Below are positions 18,440-26,828 of a DNA stretch of 64,000 nt, piece after piece. The translations under genes were made by a program, and so were the position numbers. The notes under the pieces are model-generated. The model had not been told where the DNA came from. It worked only from the letters and a program-made list of their open reading frames with translations, and searched no databases. Position 1 is the first letter of the stretch. Each line of letters opens with the position of its first letter. The DNA is from Verrucomicrobiales bacterium (GTDB taxonomy: Bacteria; Verrucomicrobiota; Verrucomicrobiia; Verrucomicrobiales; DEV007). The DNA is taken from assembly GCA_002726915.1 (NCBI GenBank), contig PBSY01000022.1:1-64000 (forward strand), written 5' to 3'.

Positions 18440-19033
18440 ATGGAAAGTCGTTCCCAGAAGACGTGGAAAACATTAAGGAAGATCAGCTCCTCGCAAGAGG
18501 AGTCTGAAGGGACTGTGCCTGCGAACGAAGAAGAAATTGTCAGAACTGAGCCCTCGGCTTGCCGAGCGGATGCTGTGGTGGGGGAAGAAAAGCCAGAGAC
18601 TTTCGATGGGGCTGGCAAAAGTGGCGATTCCATAAAGGTTTTGGTGGCGCATCCGGTCAGTTCGACGTCCCGCCTGATTCGCGAGACTCTGGAGAGCTTT
18701 ACGGAGTTGGAAGTGGAAACGACCTCAAATTTCCTGCGGGCTTTTGAGCTAGCCCTACAGAAACGATACGAAATGTTTTTTTTCGGCATGAGCATTGGGG
18801 ATCTCGATGGCTCCCTGCTCTATGAAATGATTTCTAAAGTCTACGCTTGCGGCAAGAGTGTGAGAAAGCTGGCACCGGCCGTCGTGTTTATTCGTGAAAA
18901 AGACGAAAAAATCTCGGAGGAACTTGAACGGGATGTCAGGGTTAAGGATGTGGTCAGTAAGCCGATTCGTATCGAGCGTCTCCTCAAGGCGGTGGAAAGC
19001 ATCGTCGAAGTGAAGGACCCGACCACTCGCTGA
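18440..19033 (+). CDS. degenerate receiver-domain protein, divergent from uvrA
   Basis: The 197-residue protein has a polar, acidic N-terminal tail (residues 1-62) followed by a CheY-like fold: strand IKVLVAHPV, strand [15 protein letters not shown], strand APAVVFIRE, and [18 protein letters not shown]. The Lys of the receiver KP motif is kept. The acidic pocket after strand 1 reads A-H instead of D-D, and the phosphoacceptor Asp position (about 116) is Gly. It therefore should not be phosphorylated in the normal way and has no output domain. A TTG at 18422 would overlap uvrA; ATG 18440 is preferred. A link with DNA damage is only suggested by the neighbour. Confidence 0.7.
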   Translation: MESRSQKTWKTLRKISSSQEESEGTVPANEEEIVRTEPSACRADAVVGEEKPETFDGAGKSGDSIKVLVAHPVSSTSRLIRETLESFTELEVETTSNFLRAFELALQKRYEMFFFGMSIGDLDGSLLYEMISKVYACGKSVRKLAPAVVFIREKDEKISEELERDVRVKDVVSKPIRIERLLKAVESIVEVKDPTTR

Positions 19034-19038
19034 TAGGG

Positions 19039-19308
19039 TTAGAGCCTTCCCACTTTTGAGAAGATGATCTCTGCTCCAGCCGCTTTGGTGTGGTAGACAA
19101 ACTCCATCAGTTCGCCAAGGCGCCCATCGGGGAAGCCGCCGCCGCGCTCGATAAACCAGTGGAGGTATTCATAGGGTAGGGTGTGCAGTCTCCGGTTCTG
19201 ATAGCGGCCGAAGGGCATACGGTAGACTTCGAGATCAGCCAGGTTCCCAGCGAGTTCCCGTTTCATTGCTTCCCCCGGATCAATCGATTCACCCTCTGGA
19301 TCGCTCAT
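19039..19308 (-). CDS. DUF3820 family protein
   Basis: From ATG 19308 this is an 89-residue protein. The conserved core is YRMPFGRYQNRRLHTLPYEY followed by LHWFIERGGGFPDGRLGELMEFV, which matches the DUF3820 pattern (MPFGK-KG---LPEDYL-WL). Biochemical function is unknown; I recall it being described as a small fold related to quorum-regulated factors in one genus. The start overlaps the end of the upstream MGMT-like gene by 20 bp, implying coupled translation. It ends 5 bp from the stop of the convergent receiver-like gene. Upstream in-frame ATGs exist, but they lie deep inside the MGMT-like gene. Confidence 0.75.
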   Translation of the reverse strand: MSDPEGESIDPGEAMKRELAGNLADLEVYRMPFGRYQNRRLHTLPYEYLHWFIERGGGFPDGRLGELMEFVYHTKAAGAEIIFSKVGRL

Positions 19309-19636
19309 CAAAATGGAAACAACAGGCAGGATCAATTGAGCCATCTTCGAGAAAAGTAATTCCTTCAACTTCGAGGAGACGGCGTTTTCTATCGATGGGA
19401 TCTCCGGCATTCTGTCCGGCAAACCCTCCGATGGTGAAATCCCCTTTGATGACCCTATGGCATGGCGTGTCTGGAGCGAAAGGGTTGCGACGCAACGCCT
19501 GCCCAATCGCTTGGGCAGAACGGCAGGACAGGGGGCGTCCGAGCAGGCCGTAGGTGGTGACCATGCCACGCGGAATCAGGTGCAGTGCGCCAAAGACCTT
19601 GCGCTCAAATTTCGTTGGTGGTCTCTCTAGCTCCAT
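19289..19636 (-). CDS. MGMT-family protein (O6-alkylguanine-DNA alkyltransferase or ATL)
   Basis: The 115-residue protein has the MGMT DNA-binding domain: FERKVFGALHLIPRGMVTTYG, QAIGQALRRNP and the active-site loop PCHRVIKGD. Because Cys is present in PCHRV, alkyl transfer is possible. Short proteins without the N-terminal domain include both YbaZ-like ATL proteins, which have Trp or Ala at this position, and small MGMTs. It lies 803 bp from uvrA, and ATL proteins are known to hand lesions to nucleotide excision repair, but with the Cys retained I favour an active or semi-active transferase. The 3' end overlaps the DUF3820 gene by 20 bp. Confidence 0.82.
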   Translation of the reverse strand: MELERPPTKFERKVFGALHLIPRGMVTTYGLLGRPLSCRSAQAIGQALRRNPFAPDTPCHRVIKGDFTIGGFAGQNAGDPIDRKRRLLEVEGITFLEDGSIDPACCFHFDERSRG

Positions 19637-19713
19637 AGCGTCAAACTAGCGAAATGACCGATTCGGTGCAAATGCTGACTTGAGTTTCGGTGCGTGACTT
19701 CGGAACATAGGCA

Positions 19714-21585
19714 GTGATCATAGACTGGCTCCAACCCTTCCTGCCTGCCGAAATCAATCTCGCTATCATCAGCGTGTTTCTGATTCTTGTCTTCGTGGTA
19801 TTGGCTTTTTTCCGAGAGTGGGGATCGCCGGATGTTGTTGCGCTCTCAGCGATGGGGGCAATCCTCGTCCTCGGAATTCTGCCGGTAAAGGATGTGATTG
19901 AAGGAGGCGTTATCCTTGAGCGAGGGGTATTTTCAATTTTCAGCAACGGAGCACCTATCACTATCGCGAGCATGTTTGTGTTGAGCGCCGGACTGGAGCG
20001 AACCGGTGTGATTGCCGTGATGGGTCGGTTTTTCTCCAAAGTCGCTGGAACCAGCGAGCTTCGCGTCATGCTGGTGATGATGACGATGGTGGCGGTCCTT
20101 TCCGCTTTCGTGAACAACACGCCGATCGTGGTGGTATTCCTTCCTATCGTTCTTGCTCATGCTAGGGCCACCGGCCTGAAAGCGTCCAAATTACTAATCC
20201 CTTTGTCGTTTGCCTCCATCCTAGGCGGGACCTGCACTCTCACGGGCACGTCGACAAACCTCATTATTGATGACGTGTCGCAGGACCTGGGCCTCGAAGC
20301 GTTTGGGATGTTCGAGTTAACCAAACTGGGGATCATCTACCTGATCGTCGGCTTTATCTACCTGCTGTTTCTTGGGCGGAAACTACTTCCGAAACGCAGT
20401 TCACTTTCTGAGCTGATTGATAGCGAAACGACACGTGAAGTTCTAACCCAGTTTCAGGTGGAACCAGGTTCAACGCTCGTAGGAAAGACACTCGTAGAAA
20501 CTTTTTTGAGCGAATTTCCTAAGGCTAATGTATTGGAGGTTCGTCGCCGAGGACGGACTCAGGAAACACCGCTCAACGAATTGATCATTCACGAGAAAGA
20601 TAGACTCCTTGTGACAATGCATGGGGAGTCCTTCCGTCAATTGAAAGAAGAGGGAGGAATCCGATTCGAAGGCCAGCAGGACATGAGCCTGACTCACATG
20701 GAGACCAGGGAGCTTAAAATGCTGGAGGGTATTGTAGGACCTCGGTCGCACATGGTCGGCAAGACGCTGAAGCAGGTCGGCTTTCGTCGTAACTTCGGTA
20801 TCAATGTGCTGGCGATTCACCGCCAAGGCGTGAATCTGAAAGCGGACTTCAATTCGGTCAAGCTGGCCTTCGGTGACACCTTGTTTATGGAGGGGCCGCC
20901 CGACGCATTTAACCGGCTTAAGAAGCAGAAAGATTTTGTGAGCTTGTCGGAAGCACCGGAGATGAAGGTGAATGCGAAGAAAGTCTGGATCGGGGTCGGG
21001 ATCGCCGCCGCATTTGTGATTGGAGCCTCTCTCAAGATTCTGACCATTCCCGCTCTGGCGATTCTTGCTGCCGTAGGCATGATCTTGTTCCGCTGTGTGA
21101 CGCCCCAGCAGGCGTACGAGTCAGTACAGTGGAATATTGTATTTTTGATCTACGGCATGCTGGCTCTTGGGTTGGCGATGGACCAGAGTGGGGCGGTGGG
21201 GTTACTCGTAAATGGAATCATGGCGGTCTTTGGAGGTTTCACTCCTTTTGTGATTCTGGCGGTGGTTTATCTGCTGAGTTCAATCCTGACCGAGCTGATC
21301 AGCAATGTTGCCGTAGCCGGTCTTTTGACGCCGATTGTGGTGGGCATTGCCGCGAAGATTTCCTATGTCGGGGAGCTGGGCGTCGATCCAAGGCCTTTCA
21401 TCGTTGCCATGATGTTTGGGTGCAGCGCCAGTTTTGCGACGCCAATCGGTTATCAGACCAATACCTACGTCTACGGGGCAGGGGGATATAAGTTCACCGA
21501 TTTTCCCAGAGTAGGCGTTCCGCTAAACCTGATCCTCTGGGTGGTGGCCTCTCTTTTGATACCGGTATTCTGGCCTTTTCGATAA
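19714..21585 (+). CDS. SLC13-family permease with two RCK/TrkA-C domains
   Basis: The 623-residue membrane protein starts at GTG 19714. Membrane helices flank a cytoplasmic middle (about 235-415) that holds two TrkA_C-like domains: one around TREVLTQFQVEPGSTLVGKTL, the other around MVGKTLKQVGFRRNFGINVL with FGDTLFMEG. The permease halves carry the DASS/ArsB-type motifs FVNNTPIVVVFLPIV, LGGTCTLTGTSTNLII and ELISNVAVAGLLTPIV, plus ASFATPIGYQTN. Such proteins import anions such as sulfate or dicarboxylates with sodium, and the RCK parts may gate them. Sulfate is an attractive guess given the sulfatases, but this is inference. Confidence 0.9.
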   Translation: MIIDWLQPFLPAEINLAIISVFLILVFVVLAFFREWGSPDVVALSAMGAILVLGILPVKDVIEGGVILERGVFSIFSNGAPITIASMFVLSAGLERTGVIAVMGRFFSKVAGTSELRVMLVMMTMVAVLSAFVNNTPIVVVFLPIVLAHARATGLKASKLLIPLSFASILGGTCTLTGTSTNLIIDDVSQDLGLEAFGMFELTKLGIIYLIVGFIYLLFLGRKLLPKRSSLSELIDSETTREVLTQFQVEPGSTLVGKTLVETFLSEFPKANVLEVRRRGRTQETPLNELIIHEKDRLLVTMHGESFRQLKEEGGIRFEGQQDMSLTHMETRELKMLEGIVGPRSHMVGKTLKQVGFRRNFGINVLAIHRQGVNLKADFNSVKLAFGDTLFMEGPPDAFNRLKKQKDFVSLSEAPEMKVNAKKVWIGVGIAAAFVIGASLKILTIPALAILAAVGMILFRCVTPQQAYESVQWNIVFLIYGMLALGLAMDQSGAVGLLVNGIMAVFGGFTPFVILAVVYLLSSILTELISNVAVAGLLTPIVVGIAAKISYVGELGVDPRPFIVAMMFGCSASFATPIGYQTNTYVYGAGGYKFTDFPRVGVPLNLILWVVASLLIPVFWPFR

Positions 21586-21692
21586 TGAAATGAGGCTTTC
21601 GGCAAATTTGAAGCATTGAAATATTCTACGAACGCGGAGACGTTTCACTTCGCAGGAGGCGTGGAAGCCCTCCCTGTTGTTAAATCATCGTC

Positions 21693-21947
21693 ATGGAATT
21701 ATCCGAACCCCATTTGCAGCAACTCATCAAAATGCTGGAGCGGCGCTTAGCTGTGATTGCTGATGCCGACTTGCGGGAAAATGATCCGGAGAGTCAGCTG
21801 GCGCAGCTTCAGGAAGTCTCCGAGTCGATCACGGCCTTTCACGAAGATCATCGTGGTAGCATCCCGATTCGGCTGAATCATTTCCTCGAAAGCTGCAGCT
21901 TCGACAAGGCGCTCCTCTGGTGTGAAGAGGCGCTGGAAGAAAACTAA
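21693..21947 (+). CDS. small hypothetical helical protein
   Basis: The 84-residue protein is unrecognised. It is predicted nearly all helix (QQLIKMLERRLAVIADADLRE, ESQLAQLQEVSESITAF), acidic at both ends, soluble and without cysteine clusters, except two cysteines near residues 68-76 (ESCSFDKALLWCEEAL). The frame, the ATG and its even spacing between two real genes make it likely coding. It converges with the DUF1501 gene, with stops 7 bp apart. No function is offered. Confidence 0.6.
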   Translation: MELSEPHLQQLIKMLERRLAVIADADLRENDPESQLAQLQEVSESITAFHEDHRGSIPIRLNHFLESCSFDKALLWCEEALEEN

Positions 21948-21954
21948 AAATTCA

Positions 21955-23382
21955 TTAGGAGCGAAAGATCGGTTCGTGGACGTGGCCCTCGTTCAAGTCG
22001 ACCCGCTCGGGCCTTCCCTTGTGCATGTAGACGACCTCGGTATGATCGAGGCCAAGCATGGCCATGATGGTGGAATGGATATCATGGACATGCAGCTTGT
22101 CTTCGGTGGCGTGGAGACCGAGTTCATCGGTGGCGCCGATGGTTTGTCCTCCTCGCGCTCCACCGCCGGCCATCCACATGGTGAAGCCGGTGGGATTGTG
22201 ATCGCGGCCGTCACCTTTCTCGCTCATGGGAGTGCGTCCGAACTCACCTCCCCAGATGACCAGAGTTTCATCAAGCAGACCGCGTTGCTTGAGATCACGG
22301 ATCAAGCCGACAATGGGGACATCAACGTTGCGACACAATCGGCTGTGGTTGTCCTCCATCTTGGAATGGCTGTCCCACTTGCTTCCAGCTCCGTGAAAAA
22401 GTTGAATGAAGCGCACGCCCCGCTCGACGAGGCGGCGTGCCATGAGGCACTGCCGCCCGTAAACGGCAGTGTCGTCGTGGTCGAGACCGTAAAGGGACTT
22501 AATGTGCTCGGGTTCGCTATCGAGATCAATCGCCTCGGGGGCTTCCGCCTGCATGGCGAATGCCAGCTCGTAGCTGCGAATGCGGGCTTCGAGGTCGGTG
22601 TTGGATTCACGCGAGGCGTGGTGCTCTCGGTTGAGATGATTTAGAAAGTCGATCTTTCCGGCCTGGCGCTCGTTGGTGATTCCGTCAGGATTATTGAGGT
22701 TGCTGATCGGCTCGGAGCCGTTCTCGAGGAGGGTTCCCTGGTGGACGGCCGGAATGAATCCCGATCCCCAGGTGCGGGCACCGTTGACGACCATGGCGTT
22801 GGAATCTTTGATGACGACGAAGCCAGGCAGGCTCTGGTTCTCGGATCCAAGTCCGTAGGAAATCCAGGAACCGAGAGAGGGGCGACCGCCAAAGACGGAG
22901 CCTGTGTTCATCTGGCAGACGCCGCCTGCGTGATTAATACCGTCGGAGACGCAGGAACGGATCATGCAGAGCTCGTCCGCGATCTGCGAATGTTGCGGCA
23001 ACCAGTCAGAAATCCAGAGGCCACTTTCACCATGTTGAGCCCACTGGCGTTGGGACGGCAGGAGAGGAGAGTTGACCTCACCCATAGCGGTGACAGGGCG
23101 CTCGAAGCTGTCGGGTAGTGACTGCCCGGCGAGCTCATTAAGCAGGGGTTTAGGATCGAAAAGGTCCAAGTGACTCGGGCCGCCTTCCATGAAGAGCCAG
23201 ATCACGTTTTTTGCTCTTCCGAAGTGGTGGGGGATCTTGGCGGCCACCGGGCTGGGAGGTGCCGATGATGCCAGCAGGTTTTCTCCCGCGAATGCAGAGA
23301 GTGCAACAGCACCAAAGCCGGAACCGGCGCGGCTCAGGAACTCGCGGCGGCTGCCAGGAATGTCGATGTTGGAACAGGACAT
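21955..23382 (-). CDS. DUF1501 domain-containing exported protein
   Basis: The 475-residue protein begins with a Tat-type signal (SRREFLSRAGSGFGAVALSAF, residues about 11-31). The family has a sulfatase/alkaline phosphatase-like fold but no established activity. Visible features include NVIWLFMEGGPSHLDLFDPKP, RSCVSDGINHAGGVCQMNTG, and LVIWGGEFGRTPMSEKGDGRDHNP near the end, the usual DUF1501 landmarks. It lies 2 bp downstream of the PSD1 gene, the standard PVC-phylum gene pair. It probably acts outside the cytoplasm with that partner. Confidence 0.93.
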   Translation of the reverse strand: MSCSNIDIPGSRREFLSRAGSGFGAVALSAFAGENLLASSAPPSPVAAKIPHHFGRAKNVIWLFMEGGPSHLDLFDPKPLLNELAGQSLPDSFERPVTAMGEVNSPLLPSQRQWAQHGESGLWISDWLPQHSQIADELCMIRSCVSDGINHAGGVCQMNTGSVFGGRPSLGSWISYGLGSENQSLPGFVVIKDSNAMVVNGARTWGSGFIPAVHQGTLLENGSEPISNLNNPDGITNERQAGKIDFLNHLNREHHASRESNTDLEARIRSYELAFAMQAEAPEAIDLDSEPEHIKSLYGLDHDDTAVYGRQCLMARRLVERGVRFIQLFHGAGSKWDSHSKMEDNHSRLCRNVDVPIVGLIRDLKQRGLLDETLVIWGGEFGRTPMSEKGDGRDHNPTGFTMWMAGGGARGGQTIGATDELGLHATEDKLHVHDIHSTIMAMLGLDHTEVVYMHKGRPERVDLNEGHVHEPIFRS

Positions 23383-23384
23383 GA

Positions 23385-26300
23385 TCAGTGCAGGTAAAGG
23401 AATTCGTTTGAATTGAAGAGCGCCTGACAGAAGTCAGTCAAGGCAGCTAGCTGTGGCGATGGGTGCTTGCTCTTGGCAGATGGCGGAGTGCGCCAGTGGG
23501 TATTTTCGACCGGAGGATTGTCTTCCGGGCCGGAGAAATTCCAGTCGATCAGTCGCGGAGCACTACCTCCATTGACGAGAAGTTGATCGGGCTTGAGCGC
23601 CTTCGGGCTGATGACGAGGCGGGCAAGTTGGCCGTCCCAGAGATGCGAATGGGTGTGGCGCCCTCCGATGAGCGAGAGGACATCCTCTCCGATTTTCAGT
23701 CCGCCGACGATCTGATGCGAAGCGGTTTGGGTCTGCAGGGGGGCGCCACGATCGGAGAGGTCCTTGAGGAAAAAGGTGATCTCTCCCTTTGTTACATCGT
23801 CTTTTCCGGGCACGGCTCGAATCGAAGCGGCGAGGTAAACCGGCTTGAGAAGGGGCAAGCGCAAATTGGAAGCGGCGACTTCGTAGGTGCGGTTGTCCTG
23901 AAAGTCGTTACCGACAAGTTGCAGGATGAAATTGCGCGGCTGATAGGCGGATTTTTCGCTGGTAATGCCGAAGGCCCACCCCGTTTCGGAGTGGGATCCG
24001 TTCCAGCGGCTCACCAGGGTGTTGACCTTGGCGTCCTTGTGAATGGAATCGAGACGGGCGACCGCCTCGATCGTGAGGGCATTCTCGGGCCAGTGGATAC
24101 CGTTCAGCTGAAGTTGCTGAAACCTGCTGCCCGGTTGTAGCCAGAGAGTGCGGGAACCGTTGGCGAGCTCTGGCAGATCCTTGAAATGTTGATCGACGGG
24201 GCGGCGTCCCGTTTCATTGGAATACTTGTCAGGATTGCCTTCATTCGGTGGCAGCAGCTGGCCTTGGGTGTTGATGAAGCCCAGGGCCATCTCTATCTCA
24301 CGGGTTGAAGGTTGCCGGCCGTAGATCACCTCGAATGCTTTCGTGATGACTTCGGCGTCCACCTTGTCCCCGGTCTGGAGCAGCTGTTTGGCGAGAGCGA
24401 TTGACCTCTGGATGGCCCAGTCGCTGTTGACCAAGAAAAGTGACTGCGTCGGCGAAGTGGTGGCGAGACGGTTGGGGGTGGAGGCAAAACGGAGCGGGGC
24501 GTCAAAGCCGCCGATGAGGGCATCGCGAGTGTTACGGCTCTTCTTCATGAAGACGCCCCGCGTTCCGGCCGAACCGTCGGCGGCCGGGCCGTCGCTTTTG
24601 TTAGACAGTTCGCCCGAGATGGCGAGCATGGCATCGCGAATCTGTTCAGCATCAAGTCGGCGGGGAGGAAAGCGCCAGAGCAGGCGATTGAGCGGATCGG
24701 TGATGGACTCTTCGGAGGTGGGCTCACGTCTTGCGGTCTGGCGATAGGTCGCGCTGGTGATGATGAGCCGGTGTATGTCTTTCATCTTCCAACCCCCGTC
24801 GATGAAATTGCGGGTGAGCCAGTCAAGCAGTTTGGGATGGCTGGGAGCTTCGCCCAGCCGGCCGAAGTCATTCGAGGTGGGAACAATGCCGGAGCCAAAG
24901 TGGTATTGCCAGATCCGGTTGGTGATGACGCGAGTCGAGAGCGGGTTGTCGCTGCGGACAATCCAGTCGGCGAGAGCAGAGCGGCGCCCGGTGGTATTTT
25001 TGGTGGGTGATATGTCAGGGGGTGACTGATTGAGTAGGGTGAGAAAAGCCGGTTCGACCACTTGATCTCCGTCGCGAGTCGTCAGCTTCGTGGCCGCTGC
25101 GTGAGGACCCACATCAGTCGAGATGAAAGCGTGGGGGAGTTCGTCCGGCTTGAGGTGATCGAACTTGGCCAGCTTCGCCTGAAGTGCTTTGTAGTTGGCG
25201 AGGGTTTCGTCCTTCTTAGCGAATTCTTTTTCCCAGTTGATCTTCTGCCTCTTATTATCGACTTGGCGCTGGACGAGCTGGGCGAGTTGCTCTTCGTAGG
25301 CGGTTCGCTGTTCGGCAGGTTTGTAAAAGACGGCCTGAATGTCCTCCGGGAACTGCCTGACGAGGAGTTTTTCATGTCCTCTTAGCTTCGCTGTCTGGAT
25401 CTCGCGAATTTCGTCACGAATATCAGTAGTGGCTTTTTCCCATTCGCCGAGACGGCGATGGTAATCGTCGAGTTCCTCTTCCGTAGCGAGAGGATGGTTT
25501 TCCGGCCACCAGGTCGAGTTGAGAAATGCCTGTAGAGCAAAGTGATCGCGTTGCAGGATGGGATCAAACTTGTGGTCGTGGCACTGAGCGCAACCGATTC
25601 CGAGTCCGAGGAACACTTCGCCAGTGACGTTGGTCATCTCGGTCATGATAAGATCCCATTGCATGCGGGCATTGCGCTGGTTCCATTCGTAAATGCCGAG
25701 CCGAAGGAAAGCGGTGCCGATCAGCGTTTCTGGATCGTGGGGGGCGAATTCATCGGCTGCCAACTGTTCCCTGACAAACTGGTCGTAGGGTTTGTCTTCG
25801 TTGAACGAGCGAATGACGTAGTCGCGGTAGCGCCAAGTGTCGGGGCGGTAGCCGTCGGCACGATAGCCGTCACTCTCGGCATAGCGCACTACATCAAGCC
25901 AGTGTTGTCCCCAGCGCTCGCCATAGCGCGGACTGGCGAGTAGTTCGTCGGCCAGGTCGGCAACCGCAGCGTCGGAGTTCTCTTCAAAAGCGCTCACGAA
26001 ATCCGCGACGTCTCGGGGGGAGGGTGGAAGGCCGTGGAGATCAAAGTAGATGCGTCGAATCAGTTCGCGTGGGCCGGCGGCAGCTGCGGGTTCAAGATGA
26101 TTCTCACCCAGCTTGCGGGCGATGAAGCGATCGATATCGTTCCTGGCCCATCCGTCACCGGCGTCGGGAGGACTGACTTCGGCGAGCGGCTGTATTGCCC
26201 ACCAGTTTCTGTCATCTTCCGTGAAGCCGTTCTCATCCCGTTCCACGGCGGTGAAGGACTCCTCCGGCCAGGTGGCTCCGGAGGCGATCCAGGTTTCCAG

Positions 26301-26645
26301 CAAAGCCACCTGGGCACCGGTCAGGGCCTTCTTGGGTGGCATTTCGAAGTCGGGATCGGTTCGGTGAATCGCTTGGATGAGCAGTGATTCCTCCGGCTTG
26401 CCCGAAATCAGGGCGGGGCCGGTGTCGCCCCCTTTGAGAATGAGTTCAATGTGATCGAGACGCAGCCCTCCCTTGTCCTTGTCCTCTCCGTGGCATTCGT
26501 AGCACTCTGCGGAGAGGAGCGGGCGAATCTTGTTTTCGAAGAACTTGAGTTGCTGGGTCTGATCTGACAGAGCGGCAAGAACGCTCCCCTTCACTATCAA
26601 CAAGATAGCTAGAAGGGGAGGAAGCTTTGTGAAGGTCTGATACAT
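23385..26645 (-). CDS. PSCyt1-DUF1549-DUF1553 (PSD1) protein with LamG-like insert
   Basis: The 1086-residue exported protein has a signal peptide, then a planctomycete-type cytochrome c domain with heme site C48-Y-E-C51-H52 and distal MPPKK methionine. DUF1549 follows from about 165 (RNDIDRFIARKLGENHLEP, LHGLPPSPRDVADFV) and contains a second CxxCH (CAQCHDHKFDPI, near residue 355). DUF1553 lies in the middle (NPLSTRVITNRIWQYHFG). A concanavalin/LamG-like sandwich occupies roughly 850-1000, before a short end. These proteins are hallmarks of Planctomycetota and Verrucomicrobiota, are linked to extracellular glycan use, and have no proven reaction. It leads the operon with DUF1501. Confidence 0.93.
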   Translation of the reverse strand: MYQTFTKLPPLLAILLIVKGSVLAALSDQTQQLKFFENKIRPLLSAECYECHGEDKDKGGLRLDHIELILKGGDTGPALISGKPEESLLIQAIHRTDPDFEMPPKKALTGAQVALLETWIASGATWPEESFTAVERDENGFTEDDRNWWAIQPLAEVSPPDAGDGWARNDIDRFIARKLGENHLEPAAAAGPRELIRRIYFDLHGLPPSPRDVADFVSAFEENSDAAVADLADELLASPRYGERWGQHWLDVVRYAESDGYRADGYRPDTWRYRDYVIRSFNEDKPYDQFVREQLAADEFAPHDPETLIGTAFLRLGIYEWNQRNARMQWDLIMTEMTNVTGEVFLGLGIGCAQCHDHKFDPILQRDHFALQAFLNSTWWPENHPLATEEELDDYHRRLGEWEKATTDIRDEIREIQTAKLRGHEKLLVRQFPEDIQAVFYKPAEQRTAYEEQLAQLVQRQVDNKRQKINWEKEFAKKDETLANYKALQAKLAKFDHLKPDELPHAFISTDVGPHAAATKLTTRDGDQVVEPAFLTLLNQSPPDISPTKNTTGRRSALADWIVRSDNPLSTRVITNRIWQYHFGSGIVPTSNDFGRLGEAPSHPKLLDWLTRNFIDGGWKMKDIHRLIITSATYRQTARREPTSEESITDPLNRLLWRFPPRRLDAEQIRDAMLAISGELSNKSDGPAADGSAGTRGVFMKKSRNTRDALIGGFDAPLRFASTPNRLATTSPTQSLFLVNSDWAIQRSIALAKQLLQTGDKVDAEVITKAFEVIYGRQPSTREIEMALGFINTQGQLLPPNEGNPDKYSNETGRRPVDQHFKDLPELANGSRTLWLQPGSRFQQLQLNGIHWPENALTIEAVARLDSIHKDAKVNTLVSRWNGSHSETGWAFGITSEKSAYQPRNFILQLVGNDFQDNRTYEVAASNLRLPLLKPVYLAASIRAVPGKDDVTKGEITFFLKDLSDRGAPLQTQTASHQIVGGLKIGEDVLSLIGGRHTHSHLWDGQLARLVISPKALKPDQLLVNGGSAPRLIDWNFSGPEDNPPVENTHWRTPPSAKSKHPSPQLAALTDFCQALFNSNEFLYLH

Positions 26646-26828
26646 CTCACCGAGTTTCTATCTAAATGATATAATCTTTGACCGGTTTTGTATCTGGCGT
26701 GATTAGCTGACCTTAGACGCCCCATAAGGGTGGAAAGTCGATTTTTTGCAAAAACGAGCTAAAAACTGCCAAATACGGGCAGGGTCAGTATTGAAAAAGT
26801 GGTGAGAGTTTTCTTATGCTGGTCTCTT

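Noticed and set aside
19309-19569. Long N-terminal extension of the DUF3820 frame
   Set aside because: It is the shifted frame of the MGMT-like gene; ATG 19308 gives the family-length protein.
26646-26828. Riboswitch or attenuator before galK
   Set aside because: A-rich and a few short dyads only; no known aptamer core is visible.
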